A DNA stretch of 61,869 nt, taken from the NCBI GenBank assembly GCA_902628605.1, contig CACONV010000003.1, forward strand, positions 1 through 61,869, given 5' to 3'. The DNA is from an uncultured Bacteroidota bacterium. Its GTDB lineage: Bacteria; Bacteroidota; Bacteroidia; Flavobacteriales; Flavobacteriaceae. Below the pieces are notes generated by a model. It was not told where the DNA came from. It saw nothing but the letters and a program-made list of their open reading frames with translations, and did no database searches. The position numbers and the translations under genes are program-made. This document shows positions 16,277 to 26,580 of the stretch, piece after piece (position 1 is the first letter of the stretch; each line of letters begins with the position of its first letter).

Positions 16277-19200
16277 TTAATTCCCAAAATTGTATTGAAT
16301 GGAAATTCCCGAACGAATACTAGTTTGAGGGAAAGCAGTAGATATTGCGAATTTTGAAAAATTGTGGTCATAAAAAAACAGAGCGGTGATATTTCTTGAT
16401 AACATATAATCAGCAGTCACTTTAATTGACCAAAGGGTCTGTCCTGCTGTAACTTGATTATTATCAATATTGAGACTTCTTAAAATTGTTATATTATCTC
16501 TATATGACAAGTCTGCTTTAACATTTAAATCTCCCTTCATAGTTCTTCTTCTACCCCCAATATTGGTAGTAAACGGTATGTCTTTTAATCTATACCCCAG
16601 ACCAAATATATATTCGTCACCTCTGGTTTCAGTCAATATATTGTTATCTAAACTTAATGATAAGGCTCTATCAGTCTTCAATTCGGTTAGAACTTTTAAA
16701 GAGTTTTTTAACTCTATATCCAGTCTGACTAAAGGATTAAATTGTTCTACCAAATTAATATTTCCAAAAAGTATATCTGATAGGTAATCTCCATATTGAT
16801 TTTTTTGTTCAAGCTGACTTGGATTATAGTCTAAATTTGATTGGAATTGATTTATAGTATAACTCGATCTATAACCGTGAGAAATAGAAAATCTATTAAA
16901 TAATTTTCTAATTGATTTATTATTCATTAGGCCTGTATATCTTATATTCCAATTTGGTATTGGTACATTTTTGATTGGATTTAATGACACATTATTGGGG
17001 TCACTCCCTGTATATGCAGAATAAAATGCGGCAATTATCACATCTTGTTGATTTTTAGAATATCCGGAAGGAAAAATATTTACATTATCTGAAATAGGTA
17101 TACCTCTAGATTTAGCTAACCTATTTGCGATGATTATTCTGTTTTGTCTAAATCTACTAAAGTCAGAGCCACCGCGCCTAGATCTTCTGAATGCCGTTCT
17201 TATCATAACTGTAGAAGTTCCATAATTACCGTAAATATTAGTATTAAAAGGTATATATGTTTTGTCGCTCACATTAAAATTTTCAGTTATATTTTCAGAA
17301 TAATCTCGTTCTGCATTGAGGTCCACCAAAAAACTTTTACCAAATCTCAATTGTCCATTTATAGTTAGTTGGTTGTTTCGAACTTGTGAGAAAGGTTGAT
17401 TAAATCCATCGAAATTGGTCAACATTCCTCTCTTTGCAATTTCATATCTTATATCCGACTGACTCCCAAAAGTAAAGGCTAAACTTGGATCAAAAGAGCC
17501 TAGAAATCCTATTGAGTTTAAATACCCAGGTATAACTTTCCCATTGTTTTCTGAATAGGAAAACCTTAATCTTTTAAAAGAATTTAAAATATCTACTGTT
17601 GTTTTAAGTAATTTATTATTCCTGGTTTTATTTGAAATGGAATCATTAGATTTAGATAAATCATTATTTATTAATCTTCTACTTTTGTTTTTTAATCTAA
17701 ATATTTCGTAAAGTTTATTTGTTTGAATAGAGCCATTTATAGTTTTTGTGTTTGCATTTTGAATTGTGTTAACAATTCCTAATTTTTGTCCTAAGTCATT
17801 TTCTACTTGTGATAAAATGTCAGATCCGCGTAACCAACTAAAATCCCCAGAATAATTTAATTCAGAATCAATGAAACTTAACAATTTAAAAAATTTAAAA
17901 GGTAGTTTGTAGGTTAAATTAAAATTTTGAAAATGTCTATTTGGATCTCCTTGGTCGAAAATATTATACCATATATTTTGTGTTTTTTTGTAATCTGCAC
18001 TTTGCTCGTCAAAACGGTTTCTGACTATCCTACTAGTCGAAGAGGTGAAATTGACTCTGGTAGATTTTGTCAAATTGTATTGTAAATTATATGTGTTGTC
18101 AAATAAATAATTTCTCTGCACGAGAACTGGTAGAGCCAAAAATGAATTTTCATTTTCAACATCCATATAAACATCTCTGAATTGTTGTGAATTTAGGGTT
18201 CTATTTATATTTGCTGAGAAGGAAAAACTTGATGGTAAAGGATTAAAATTAAAATTCCTTAACCATTCTAGGTATTTTTTATTTTTTAAAAATTTAATCT
18301 CAGAAAATGGAGATATCCCCAAACTTTGAAAATTATATCCATAATTTCCTTGCAGCCTAATATTTTTATTTTTTTGATTTGCAATCTCGTAATCATGATG
18401 ATATATTTCATTAAACGAATAAGAAAAATCAAAATTTTCGATATTATAAAATTTTTTCTTATCCAAATTACTGATCTTTTTTATCCCAACAATACTTATG
18501 TTTTTTCTTTTTGTGTAGTCAATTGCTTGCTCCCTAATTTTATTTTTTTCCTCATTTGAACCAGAAGCGTCAATTCTGTCTTTTAGCTTTATATCCTGAT
18601 AAAAAGGGTCAAATTCGGGTGAAATTATCACCTCACCAACACTATAATTAAGTGGTATTTGAATTCCAAAGCTAGCTGGCAAAAGTTTAGCTACATCTCC
18701 AGCAGTTGTAAAATCATACTGAAATAATTCTTCTCTAGTTCGTTGATTCGGGGATTGATCAATACTTCCAAAACCGATTGAGGAATAACGGGTGTTACCT
18801 GAAAAATTTAAAAAATCCGCCATATTCCCATCGATTGATCCTATGGAAGCCCACCCTCCATTGTTGTCAATTCCAGCTATTCTCAATTCATTAAACCAAA
18901 CCTCACCGCATAAATTGTCACCAATTATTGTTGACGGATTTTTTACCCCAACCATCATTGTCCTAATTGAGCCTAGCGATGGATTTCCTTTAACTGAAAT
19001 CCTGTAATGTTTACTACCTGACAACTTAGAAATTGCAGTAAATTCATCTACCTCGTTCATTTCTTCATCATAAAAAGAAGCCTCTGTTAAAGAATTTTTA
19101 GTTAAATATTTAGACTTAATTTTGGATAACAATTCGACAGGGAAATCAATTGAATTAGTATCTGGGTTCCAAACATCTTCTGCACTCATTCTATTTGATG

Positions 19201-22200
19201 AATTCTCAACAAATTTTGAGGGTTTTAAAGGGACTTCAATTTGATAATAGTTGTCTTGATAATCTGTCCCTAGTCTTAAAAAAGCAACTAATCTTCTGTC
19301 ATGATCATCAAAATTACCCTCGCCAGGAAGAGGATTGTTCCCTTGAATTGATTCGGCATGTATATACATCTTTAACTTTTTATATTGTCTTAAATCAACA
19401 TCAACATTTTTGAAAATTCCTCTATAATCCATGGGTTTAAGATTACAAACTCTAAATGACAGAGATTGTTCATTTTGTCTGACTATAGTGTTGTTATTGT
19501 TGATTTGTTCTCTTTGAATATCAGGAGGCAAAACATAGTTAACTGGTATTCTATTTTCATTTTCTAAAATATTTACAGTGCTTATATCTACAGTTGTATT
19601 GGAAGAATATATCAAATTTTCATTAAGAGACTTATTGTATCTTCTCCAATCACCTCTAACTAAATCAAGTGTTCCAAATCTTAATATAACTGGAGATTCA
19701 AAGTCTTTAAGAATCATTCTCATAAATCGAATTGATCTCAAGTCCTCTATCCCATTGATGTTTTGGTAGTAGTTTTTAAAGTTAGTCTCAAGGTAATAAC
19801 TCTTATCGATAGGTACCTTAAACTGGATCCATCTTGTAGTTATTGATCTTCCATTAGGTAATGTCACGCTAATATTCTCCCTCACATCTGTTACAAATGG
19901 GTGATTCCCAACGTTCATTTGCTTTCTTATAGGGACTGTATATTCAAAATAACTGTCAATTGTATTCATAGTCTGATCCCTATTTATGTCCTCAGTATCT
20001 GGCTCAGTAGTACTCCCCCTATTTTCATCAGAAAAAGATATGGGAGAATTTCCTTCAGTACCATTATAATTCTTGTATCTATCAATTATACCACCTTGAG
20101 CCTGAAGAAAAAATTGATAATTATCTCCTGCTGGATCTTCATCTGGTCCATTTGGATAAAAAACCTTTTCTTCTTCATCATTGAGCCCATCTAATCCAAC
20201 ATCTTGAAGGTTTCTGTCACTTTCAATTGAATTAAATGCATACAAAAGGGACTGAGAAGAAGGTGTTCTACCCCAGCTTGTTGTTTTTGTTGATGCTGTC
20301 TCAGAGCCTGGTAGTCCATTTTCAAATTGTTTTCTTCCATCTGGAAGAATATCTTCTGAAATATTTCCAAGATGAAAAATTAAATTACCCAAATCTTTAC
20401 TTTCTCCCTCAATTTCATTGAAAGTGTCTAATAACCAAAATTCAATAAATTCTACATTAGCTTGTTCAAAATTTGTAGAATTTATTGCTCTCATAATTCC
20501 ACCCCAATTTGATTTTGTGTTTTCCTCAAATAATGGTTTTTCTTGATTGTTGTATGGCCCCTTTTCACCAGGAAAAAATGACAAATCCAAAGTATTTTGG
20601 ACAGTAGATTGACCCTGAACCAGGTCCTGTTCAGGAAAAATTTCATTTATGAATATTCTTCTGGTTGTGTTTAAAGAAATATCTGTATTAGAAATATTAT
20701 CTGGTCTAAATTGTCCCGAATAAAATACTGGATCAATGGTGTACCAAGCCAATTTTGCTCTTTTATAGCCTGACTTGATGTTATCTTTGCCATAATCATT
20801 GTCATAACTTTTTTGCCTAGGTATACTTGCTAATCTCCATGCAAAAGATCCTTTAACATCAATATTTGTTTGAGCTCCTTCAAAGTCATCTAAATAAACA
20901 TTTGCTTCTCCCTGCAATTGAGTGTTTCTGGGATTCCTTGCTAATAAACTAGCAACCTCAGCTCTTACAGATATTTTTGATTTTTCACTTGTCCTAATTG
21001 TTGGTATGTAGTTAACCAACTTTGTAAAAAAAGGAACTTCTGTAGAAAAATTCGTGTTCAGACCAATCATCGTATTGTTTACAGGCTCTGTTCCATAATT
21101 TGCTTTTTGGGTAAGAGGGTTTTCACTCAAATTAATCAAAGTACCCCCAATAATGGTATTTTCATTAAGTTGATGAATTAAATCAAATCCTGAAAATCTC
21201 TTGTTTTGCTGTCCAAAAAATGTATTATTCTCAACAGATATTTTAATAGGAATATTTGATGCTTTTAACCCTAGATCAAGAATTTTAACCCTCCCAATTT
21301 GATAATTTACAGTATAATCAACACCTTCTCTTAAAACCCTACCCCCCGCAGTAACTTGAACCGAACCTCTAGGAATATTAAATGCTCCTATAGAAATTCC
21401 ATCAGAATTAGCAGTTTTATATCTTCCTTTTAATTGAAATTTGTTTTTTTCTGTTGACTGAAGAGCGGCGGCCTGTGTAAGTGCATACATTTCCCAGAAA
21501 ACATATTTTTTTTGATTTAGGTTATAAGTTTCTCTATTTTCGTATTCTTCGGATGTGTGTTTTTCAGCTGTTAACAAATCAAATAGTGTTTCACCAAATG
21601 GTTCTATGGTGGGGAAAATTATTCTTCCATACTTCTGATCAACAGTAATGCCAGGAATAAAATCAAAAAAACCATCCCCCTTGGGTTCGGGATCATTATA
21701 AATATTTAATTTATCTAATCCAAAAGTTCTTAATAATACACTACTGCTTAAATCTTGAGGCCATATTTCATCATCTACTGATGACAAATAATTAATTGGT
21801 GAGGGATCTGAATAAAGAATGTTTAGTCTAAAGTCATCCTTTTCAAGTTGAAAAGCACTTGTATTATATATGTTTTTCATCATTAAGTTCCAAACAGGCT
21901 GATTTACATTAGTTAAACTACTTTTTAATAATTTTATAATTAGATTATCTGTATCGTCTTTTTCAGTAGTAATTGTAGTGGTATTAGTCCCAACTTGTCC
22001 GCTATTGGCAAATTCTCCCACCTGAAAAACTTCCCCTCTATATGTATATTGAAATGAAGCACCAAGAATCTCATCATTTCCTAATCTTTGATTTAAAGAA
22101 ATATAGCCGAGTTGTGGATGGAAGCTATATTCCGATGGATCGAGTTTTCTTGCACTTTCTAGGATAGCATAGTCGATGCCCTCTTGGACTATTGTATTTA

Positions 22201-23635
22201 GTTGACCAAAGGACTGAGAAATAGTTGCTTTGTCTCTTATGTTTGCATCAATGTACGCGCCTGATTCTATATTTTCTGGATTGAACTTGTTTGAACCATT
22301 TGACGGTAAAAAATACAAACTATTTGAATTGATAAAATTATCATCAAATTCAGCTAACCTGGTATTTTTTGGATTACTTTCACCTATATCTTGAAGAGCA
22401 ACTAAATTTCTTATATTATTGGTTTGAGCTTGACGGTTAGTTATCCATACCTCTATCCTTGTAATTTGTATTGGAGAGTTAATAAAAGGGTAAGTCTTTA
22501 AAAATTTATTATAATTATCTCTGAAATAATGTGACAAAAAAAAGTGTCTATCTGCTTCATAGTCTAGAGCAAAAATTGAAAATTCTTGGAGCGTACCACC
22601 TCCCTGAGAAACTACAGACTGAGATTGCGATCGTTGTTCGGCAAAAACACCAGTAATACTAGTTCGCCCAAATTTAAGCTGTGCCTTAACTCCCATTAAG
22701 CTCTGAGCACCATTAATTAAAGTACTATTTATAGGCATATTTATGTTTCCAATATCAATATTTTGTAAAATAGCATCTTCAGTGACATTTTTATTTAAAA
22801 AATTATTTAGTCTATTTTGGTAAGCTCCTGTAAAACTTTCCAAATTATTCGCATTGCTTCTTAGATTATTTAGCTCACCTCTTACTTTGTCAACAGTATT
22901 TTTTGAATCTGTAATTAGATTATCAACTCTGTCCATTTTATCTTGAATTTCCTTTGGAATGTAGCTAGATATTTCTCTTGTTTTCGGAGGATTAAACTCT
23001 AACTTAACTAAATTTTGAAAATCAAAGGTCGACTCCGTATCATAGTTTGCAGTTATTTGTAACCTCTCGCCAATATTTCCAATTAAACTAAGATTTATTC
23101 TTTGATCAAAATCAAATCCAAAATTTCTTCTATTCCTGGGAGAAAAACTAGGATTATCTGTTTTTTGATATCTGAAACCTAGATCAACTCCTATGGAACC
23201 TTGTGGTTTAACATCTAATTTATTGCTTCCAAAAATTGATGAAAAGAAATTAGAATTAACATATAAGTCTGGTAAAAGATCTTTTTGAATTTCCTGTAAT
23301 TCCTTCTTATTTGATCCTATTGCACGAACCTTCTTTTTAAAATATGAACCCATTTCTTGCTTTAAAACTAGTTGGGAATATTCTTTAGGGGTAAGTATAA
23401 GTGGCAAATCTAATCTTATAGACTGTTTTTTTAAATCAAGAATGAAAACATTTTTTATTGGGTTATAGTTATAAATTTCTGACAATTTTAGTTTTCCTGG
23501 ATAAACGATTGAATAATCAGCACCCTCCGAACTTAAATTTTGAGCATAAATTTGTATATCAGAAAAAAAAGAAATTATGACTACACATAATACAAAGCCA
23601 TAATAAGCAATAAAATACCTTAATTTTTCAATCAA
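16277..23635 (-). CDS. sprA: SprA, giant outer-membrane translocon of the type IX secretion system
   Basis: At 2452 residues this is the largest gene here. It starts with a signal peptide (about 1-32, ending in IYAQ). The body has long, Asn/Ser/aromatic-rich alternating strands typical of a very large beta-barrel, including repeated segments such as GASFQYTYRGEVFQVGEF and VWFNELRIAGIDNNGGWASIG, and it ends in a strand closing with aromatic FGN. SprA forms the 36-strand translocation pore of the T9SS and is needed for gliding in Flavobacterium johnsoniae (Sov in Porphyromonas). It lies 7 bases downstream of ruvA. No T9SS cargo with a C-terminal sorting domain was noticed in the window. Confidence 0.95.
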   Translation of the reverse strand: MIEKLRYFIAYYGFVLCVVIISFFSDIQIYAQNLSSEGADYSIVYPGKLKLSEIYNYNPIKNVFILDLKKQSIRLDLPLILTPKEYSQLVLKQEMGSYFKKKVRAIGSNKKELQEIQKDLLPDLYVNSNFFSSIFGSNKLDVKPQGSIGVDLGFRYQKTDNPSFSPRNRRNFGFDFDQRINLSLIGNIGERLQITANYDTESTFDFQNLVKLEFNPPKTREISSYIPKEIQDKMDRVDNLITDSKNTVDKVRGELNNLRSNANNLESFTGAYQNRLNNFLNKNVTEDAILQNIDIGNINMPINSTLINGAQSLMGVKAQLKFGRTSITGVFAEQRSQSQSVVSQGGGTLQEFSIFALDYEADRHFFLSHYFRDNYNKFLKTYPFINSPIQITRIEVWITNRQAQTNNIRNLVALQDIGESNPKNTRLAEFDDNFINSNSLYFLPSNGSNKFNPENIESGAYIDANIRDKATISQSFGQLNTIVQEGIDYAILESARKLDPSEYSFHPQLGYISLNQRLGNDEILGASFQYTYRGEVFQVGEFANSGQVGTNTTTITTEKDDTDNLIIKLLKSSLTNVNQPVWNLMMKNIYNTSAFQLEKDDFRLNILYSDPSPINYLSSVDDEIWPQDLSSSVLLRTFGLDKLNIYNDPEPKGDGFFDFIPGITVDQKYGRIIFPTIEPFGETLFDLLTAEKHTSEEYENRETYNLNQKKYVFWEMYALTQAAALQSTEKNKFQLKGRYKTANSDGISIGAFNIPRGSVQVTAGGRVLREGVDYTVNYQIGRVKILDLGLKASNIPIKISVENNTFFGQQNKRFSGFDLIHQLNENTIIGGTLINLSENPLTQKANYGTEPVNNTMIGLNTNFSTEVPFFTKLVNYIPTIRTSEKSKISVRAEVASLLARNPRNTQLQGEANVYLDDFEGAQTNIDVKGSFAWRLASIPRQKSYDNDYGKDNIKSGYKRAKLAWYTIDPVFYSGQFRPDNISNTDISLNTTRRIFINEIFPEQDLVQGQSTVQNTLDLSFFPGEKGPYNNQEKPLFEENTKSNWGGIMRAINSTNFEQANVEFIEFWLLDTFNEIEGESKDLGNLIFHLGNISEDILPDGRKQFENGLPGSETASTKTTSWGRTPSSQSLLYAFNSIESDRNLQDVGLDGLNDEEEKVFYPNGPDEDPAGDNYQFFLQAQGGIIDRYKNYNGTEGNSPISFSDENRGSTTEPDTEDINRDQTMNTIDSYFEYTVPIRKQMNVGNHPFVTDVRENISVTLPNGRSITTRWIQFKVPIDKSYYLETNFKNYYQNINGIEDLRSIRFMRMILKDFESPVILRFGTLDLVRGDWRRYNKSLNENLIYSSNTTVDISTVNILENENRIPVNYVLPPDIQREQINNNNTIVRQNEQSLSFRVCNLKPMDYRGIFKNVDVDLRQYKKLKMYIHAESIQGNNPLPGEGNFDDHDRRLVAFLRLGTDYQDNYYQIEVPLKPSKFVENSSNRMSAEDVWNPDTNSIDFPVELLSKIKSKYLTKNSLTEASFYDEEMNEVDEFTAISKLSGSKHYRISVKGNPSLGSIRTMMVGVKNPSTIIGDNLCGEVWFNELRIAGIDNNGGWASIGSIDGNMADFLNFSGNTRYSSIGFGSIDQSPNQRTREELFQYDFTTAGDVAKLLPASFGIQIPLNYSVGEVIISPEFDPFYQDIKLKDRIDASGSNEEKNKIREQAIDYTKRKNISIVGIKKISNLDKKKFYNIENFDFSYSFNEIYHHDYEIANQKNKNIRLQGNYGYNFQSLGISPFSEIKFLKNKKYLEWLRNFNFNPLPSSFSFSANINRTLNSQQFRDVYMDVENENSFLALPVLVQRNYLFDNTYNLQYNLTKSTRVNFTSSTSRIVRNRFDEQSADYKKTQNIWYNIFDQGDPNRHFQNFNLTYKLPFKFFKLLSFIDSELNYSGDFSWLRGSDILSQVENDLGQKLGIVNTIQNANTKTINGSIQTNKLYEIFRLKNKSRRLINNDLSKSNDSISNKTRNNKLLKTTVDILNSFKRLRFSYSENNGKVIPGYLNSIGFLGSFDPSLAFTFGSQSDIRYEIAKRGMLTNFDGFNQPFSQVRNNQLTINGQLRFGKSFLVDLNAERDYSENITENFNVSDKTYIPFNTNIYGNYGTSTVMIRTAFRRSRRGGSDFSRFRQNRIIIANRLAKSRGIPISDNVNIFPSGYSKNQQDVIIAAFYSAYTGSDPNNVSLNPIKNVPIPNWNIRYTGLMNNKSIRKLFNRFSISHGYRSSYTINQFQSNLDYNPSQLEQKNQYGDYLSDILFGNINLVEQFNPLVRLDIELKNSLKVLTELKTDRALSLSLDNNILTETRGDEYIFGLGYRLKDIPFTTNIGGRRRTMKGDLNVKADLSYRDNITILRSLNIDNNQVTAGQTLWSIKVTADYMLSRNITALFFYDHNFSKFAISTAFPQTSIRSGISIQYNFGN

Positions 23636-23642
23636 AGATGTA

Positions 23643-24227
23643 CTATAATTTATTCAAAGCCTGTTTGATAAGTTCTTCTACGGAACTTTCTGGATAACTT
23701 TGAATTATGTTATCAACTAATTTTTCAACTTGACGTCTTGGATAACCAAGGACCTCTAATGCTGATAACGTTTCATCTTTAATTGTATTGTTTTTTGGTA
23801 GCTCAATTTGGTCTTCTGTTTCAATTATTTTTAAAATTTTATCTTTTAGCTCAATTAATAGCCTCTGAGCCGTTTTTAGACCAATCCCTTTAACGCTTTT
23901 GATTGCTTCAAGATTTTGATTGAAAATTGCATCCTTTACTTGCATAGGAGTCATAGACGATAACATTGTTCTTGCTGTGTTTGGGCCTATCCCTGAAACA
24001 GAAATTAGTAGTCTAAAAATTGATCTTTCAACTGGTTTAAAAAAACCATAAAGAATATGTGCATCCTCCCTAATTTGTAAATGAGTGTATAGCATTATAG
24101 CTTCTTCATTTTTTATTTGAGAGAAAGTGTTGAGAGAAATGTTAAGTTCATATCCTACTCCGTTACAATCAATCACGACAGATGTAGGATTTTTTTCAAT
24201 CAATCTTCCTTTTAATTGAGTTATCAT
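23643..24227 (-). CDS. ruvA: Holliday junction branch migration protein RuvA
   Basis: The 194-residue protein has the OB-fold (1-62), the double helix-hairpin-helix region (ISVSGIGPNTARTMLS and IKSVKGIGLKTAQRLLIELKDKI) and a C-terminal RuvB-interaction domain (about 147-194). RuvA tetramers bind four-way junctions and load RuvB, which is encoded about 5 kb away. It overlaps the end of maeB by 4 bases. Confidence 0.95.
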   Translation of the reverse strand: MITQLKGRLIEKNPTSVVIDCNGVGYELNISLNTFSQIKNEEAIMLYTHLQIREDAHILYGFFKPVERSIFRLLISVSGIGPNTARTMLSSMTPMQVKDAIFNQNLEAIKSVKGIGLKTAQRLLIELKDKILKIIETEDQIELPKNNTIKDETLSALEVLGYPRRQVEKLVDNIIQSYPESSVEELIKQALNKL

Positions 24228-26512
24228 TTATTTCTTTTTTTTAACTTTTCCTTGTGCTGAGCATCCACAACGGCTACAGCCGACATGTTTACAATCTCAT
24301 CTACTGTGGCGCCTAATTGTAAAATATGAACTGATTGTTCTAGTCCAAGCAAAATTGGTCCTATAGATTGGGCACCATTTAATTCCTTTAAAATTTTATA
24401 AGTAATATTTGCGGATTCCAGATTGGGGAAAATTAAAGTATTTACCTTCTTTTTTATTAATTCAGAAAAAGGAAATTTTTCTTTTAGCATTTTTCTGTTT
24501 AGGGCAAAGTCAGATTGTAAGGGGCCGTCTACGTCAATTTCAGGGTGGTTTTTGTGCAAATATGAAACTGCTTTGCTTACCTTCTTGGCATTTGGATGTT
24601 CTGAAGTGCCAAAGTTACTAAATGAAAGAAGTGCTATAACGCTTTTGAATCCTAAAAGTTTTACTAACTCAGCATTTAAAATGGTGATTTTTGCTAATTC
24701 CATTTCTGTGGGATCTATATTTAAAGTAGTGTCAGATAAAAAAAGTGGGCCTGAATCAGTAAGCATCATATTTGTTGCTGCAATTCGTGTGTTTTTTTTG
24801 CTTTTACTTATTATTTTTAAAACTGGTTTAATTACCGCCGCGTAATTTCTAGAATATCCAGATATCATTGCATCAGCATCATTATTTTTTACCATCATGC
24901 ATGCAAAATAATTTCTCTCCCTGAGAAGAGATGATGCTTCGTACTGATTAACTCCTTTTCTCTTTTGAAGTTTCCAATATAATTTAGCGTACTTATTTTT
25001 GATCTCTAAATGCTGTTTACTCTTAGGATCAATTATTTCAACAGGCTCGTCAAAATCAATAGATTTCATTAAATCTACAATTACATCCTTTCTTCCTAGG
25101 AGTATCGGCTCAGCAATTTTTTCTTCCTTAACAATTTGAGCAGCTTTCAAGACAGATAACTGGTCTGCTTCGGCAAAAACAATCTTCTTAGGGTTTTGTT
25201 TTGCCCTGTGGTGAATTGCTCTTAGGACTTTTCTCCCACTACCGGTTCTATCCATTAAATTATCAGAGTACTTCTTCCAATTAGAAATTGGTTCTCTTGC
25301 TACACCAGAATCCATAGCAGCCTTTGCAACTGCGACTGGTATCTCTACTATCAATCTTGGATCAAATGGCTTTGGTATTATGTATTCTTTGCCAAACATT
25401 AGTTTTCTTTTATTATAAGCTAAGTTTACCTGCTCCGGTACAGGTTTTTTGGCAAGATTTGCTAGAGCAAGAACTGCTGCTTTTTTCATTTCTTCATTAA
25501 TTTTTGATGCCCTAACGTCAAGAGCTCCTCTAAAAATAAATGGAAATCCAAGAACATTATTTACTTGATTAGGATGATCCGATCTGCCTGTAGCCATTAT
25601 AACATCATCTCTAGTTTCAAGAGCATCTGCATAGGGAATTTCAGGATCAGGATTAGCCATTGCAAAAACGATTGGATTCTTATTCATTTGTTTTAACATA
25701 AATTTAGAAACAATATTCCCTCTAGATAATCCTATAAAAACATCTGAGCCTGAAATTTCTTTTTCTAAAGTTGAGTCCGATTCGTGGATTGCAAAATATT
25801 TTTTTTCATCAGAAAGATTTTTTCTTCTCTTACAAAGAAGCCCCTTACTATCAAACATTTTAATATTTTTAAGTTTTGCTCCAAATGAAATATAAAGTTT
25901 TGTGCAAGAAATTGCTGAAGCACCTGCTCCTGATACGACGATTTTTACGTTTTCAATCTTTTTTTCTGCCAATTCAAGAGCATTTAGAAGAGCTGCACAC
26001 GAGATGATTGCGGTACCGTGCTGGTCGTCATGCATAACTGGAATATCTAACTCATTTACTAATCTCTTCTCAATTTCAAAGGCTTCGGGTGCTTTGATAT
26101 CTTCAAGATTAATTCCTCCAAAAGTTGGAGAAATTGACTTGACCGAAGAAATAAAGTCGTCTACATTTTTAGCATCTATTTCTATATCAAATACGTCAAT
26201 CCCGGCAAAAATTTTAAATAAAAGACCTTTTCCTTCCATTACTGGTTTAGAAGCTTCTGGGCCAATGTCACCTAACCCTAATACTGCTGTCCCATTTGAA
26301 ATTACGGCTACTAAATTCCCTTTATTTGTGTATTTATAAATATTGTTAATATCATTATAAATCTCAAGGCAGGGGGAGGCAACACCAGGAGAGTAAGCTA
26401 GGGCTAAATGTCTTTGTGTACTATATTTTTTAGTAGGAATAACTTCTATTTTCCCAGGTTTGGGTTTAGCATGATAAACTAACGACTCTCTTCTGGTTTT
26501 TTTATCACTCAT
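24224..26512 (-). CDS. maeB: NADP-dependent malic enzyme with phosphotransacetylase-like domain
   Basis: The 762-residue protein joins a malic enzyme (residues 1 to about 425) to a PTA-like domain (about 430-762). The first has the tyrosine/lysine region LAYSPGVASPCLEI, the DDQHGTAI motif with metal and substrate residues and the dinucleotide fold IVVSGAGASAISC. The second has FAEADQLSVLKAAQI and MISGYSRNYAAVIKP. Malic enzyme converts malate to pyruvate, CO2 and NADPH; in MaeB-type enzymes the PTA domain regulates (by acetyl-CoA in studied cases) rather than catalyses. A 68-base gap to the upstream MFS gene contains only a degenerate -7 box. Confidence 0.94.
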   Translation of the reverse strand: MSDKKTRRESLVYHAKPKPGKIEVIPTKKYSTQRHLALAYSPGVASPCLEIYNDINNIYKYTNKGNLVAVISNGTAVLGLGDIGPEASKPVMEGKGLLFKIFAGIDVFDIEIDAKNVDDFISSVKSISPTFGGINLEDIKAPEAFEIEKRLVNELDIPVMHDDQHGTAIISCAALLNALELAEKKIENVKIVVSGAGASAISCTKLYISFGAKLKNIKMFDSKGLLCKRRKNLSDEKKYFAIHESDSTLEKEISGSDVFIGLSRGNIVSKFMLKQMNKNPIVFAMANPDPEIPYADALETRDDVIMATGRSDHPNQVNNVLGFPFIFRGALDVRASKINEEMKKAAVLALANLAKKPVPEQVNLAYNKRKLMFGKEYIIPKPFDPRLIVEIPVAVAKAAMDSGVAREPISNWKKYSDNLMDRTGSGRKVLRAIHHRAKQNPKKIVFAEADQLSVLKAAQIVKEEKIAEPILLGRKDVIVDLMKSIDFDEPVEIIDPKSKQHLEIKNKYAKLYWKLQKRKGVNQYEASSLLRERNYFACMMVKNNDADAMISGYSRNYAAVIKPVLKIISKSKKNTRIAATNMMLTDSGPLFLSDTTLNIDPTEMELAKITILNAELVKLLGFKSVIALLSFSNFGTSEHPNAKKVSKAVSYLHKNHPEIDVDGPLQSDFALNRKMLKEKFPFSELIKKKVNTLIFPNLESANITYKILKELNGAQSIGPILLGLEQSVHILQLGATVDEIVNMSAVAVVDAQHKEKLKKRNK

Positions 26513-26580
26513 TCTCTTTCTAATTTATAAATAAATTTAGTCTAAGTATTTCGATTCACTATTTAATTATTAAAAAAATG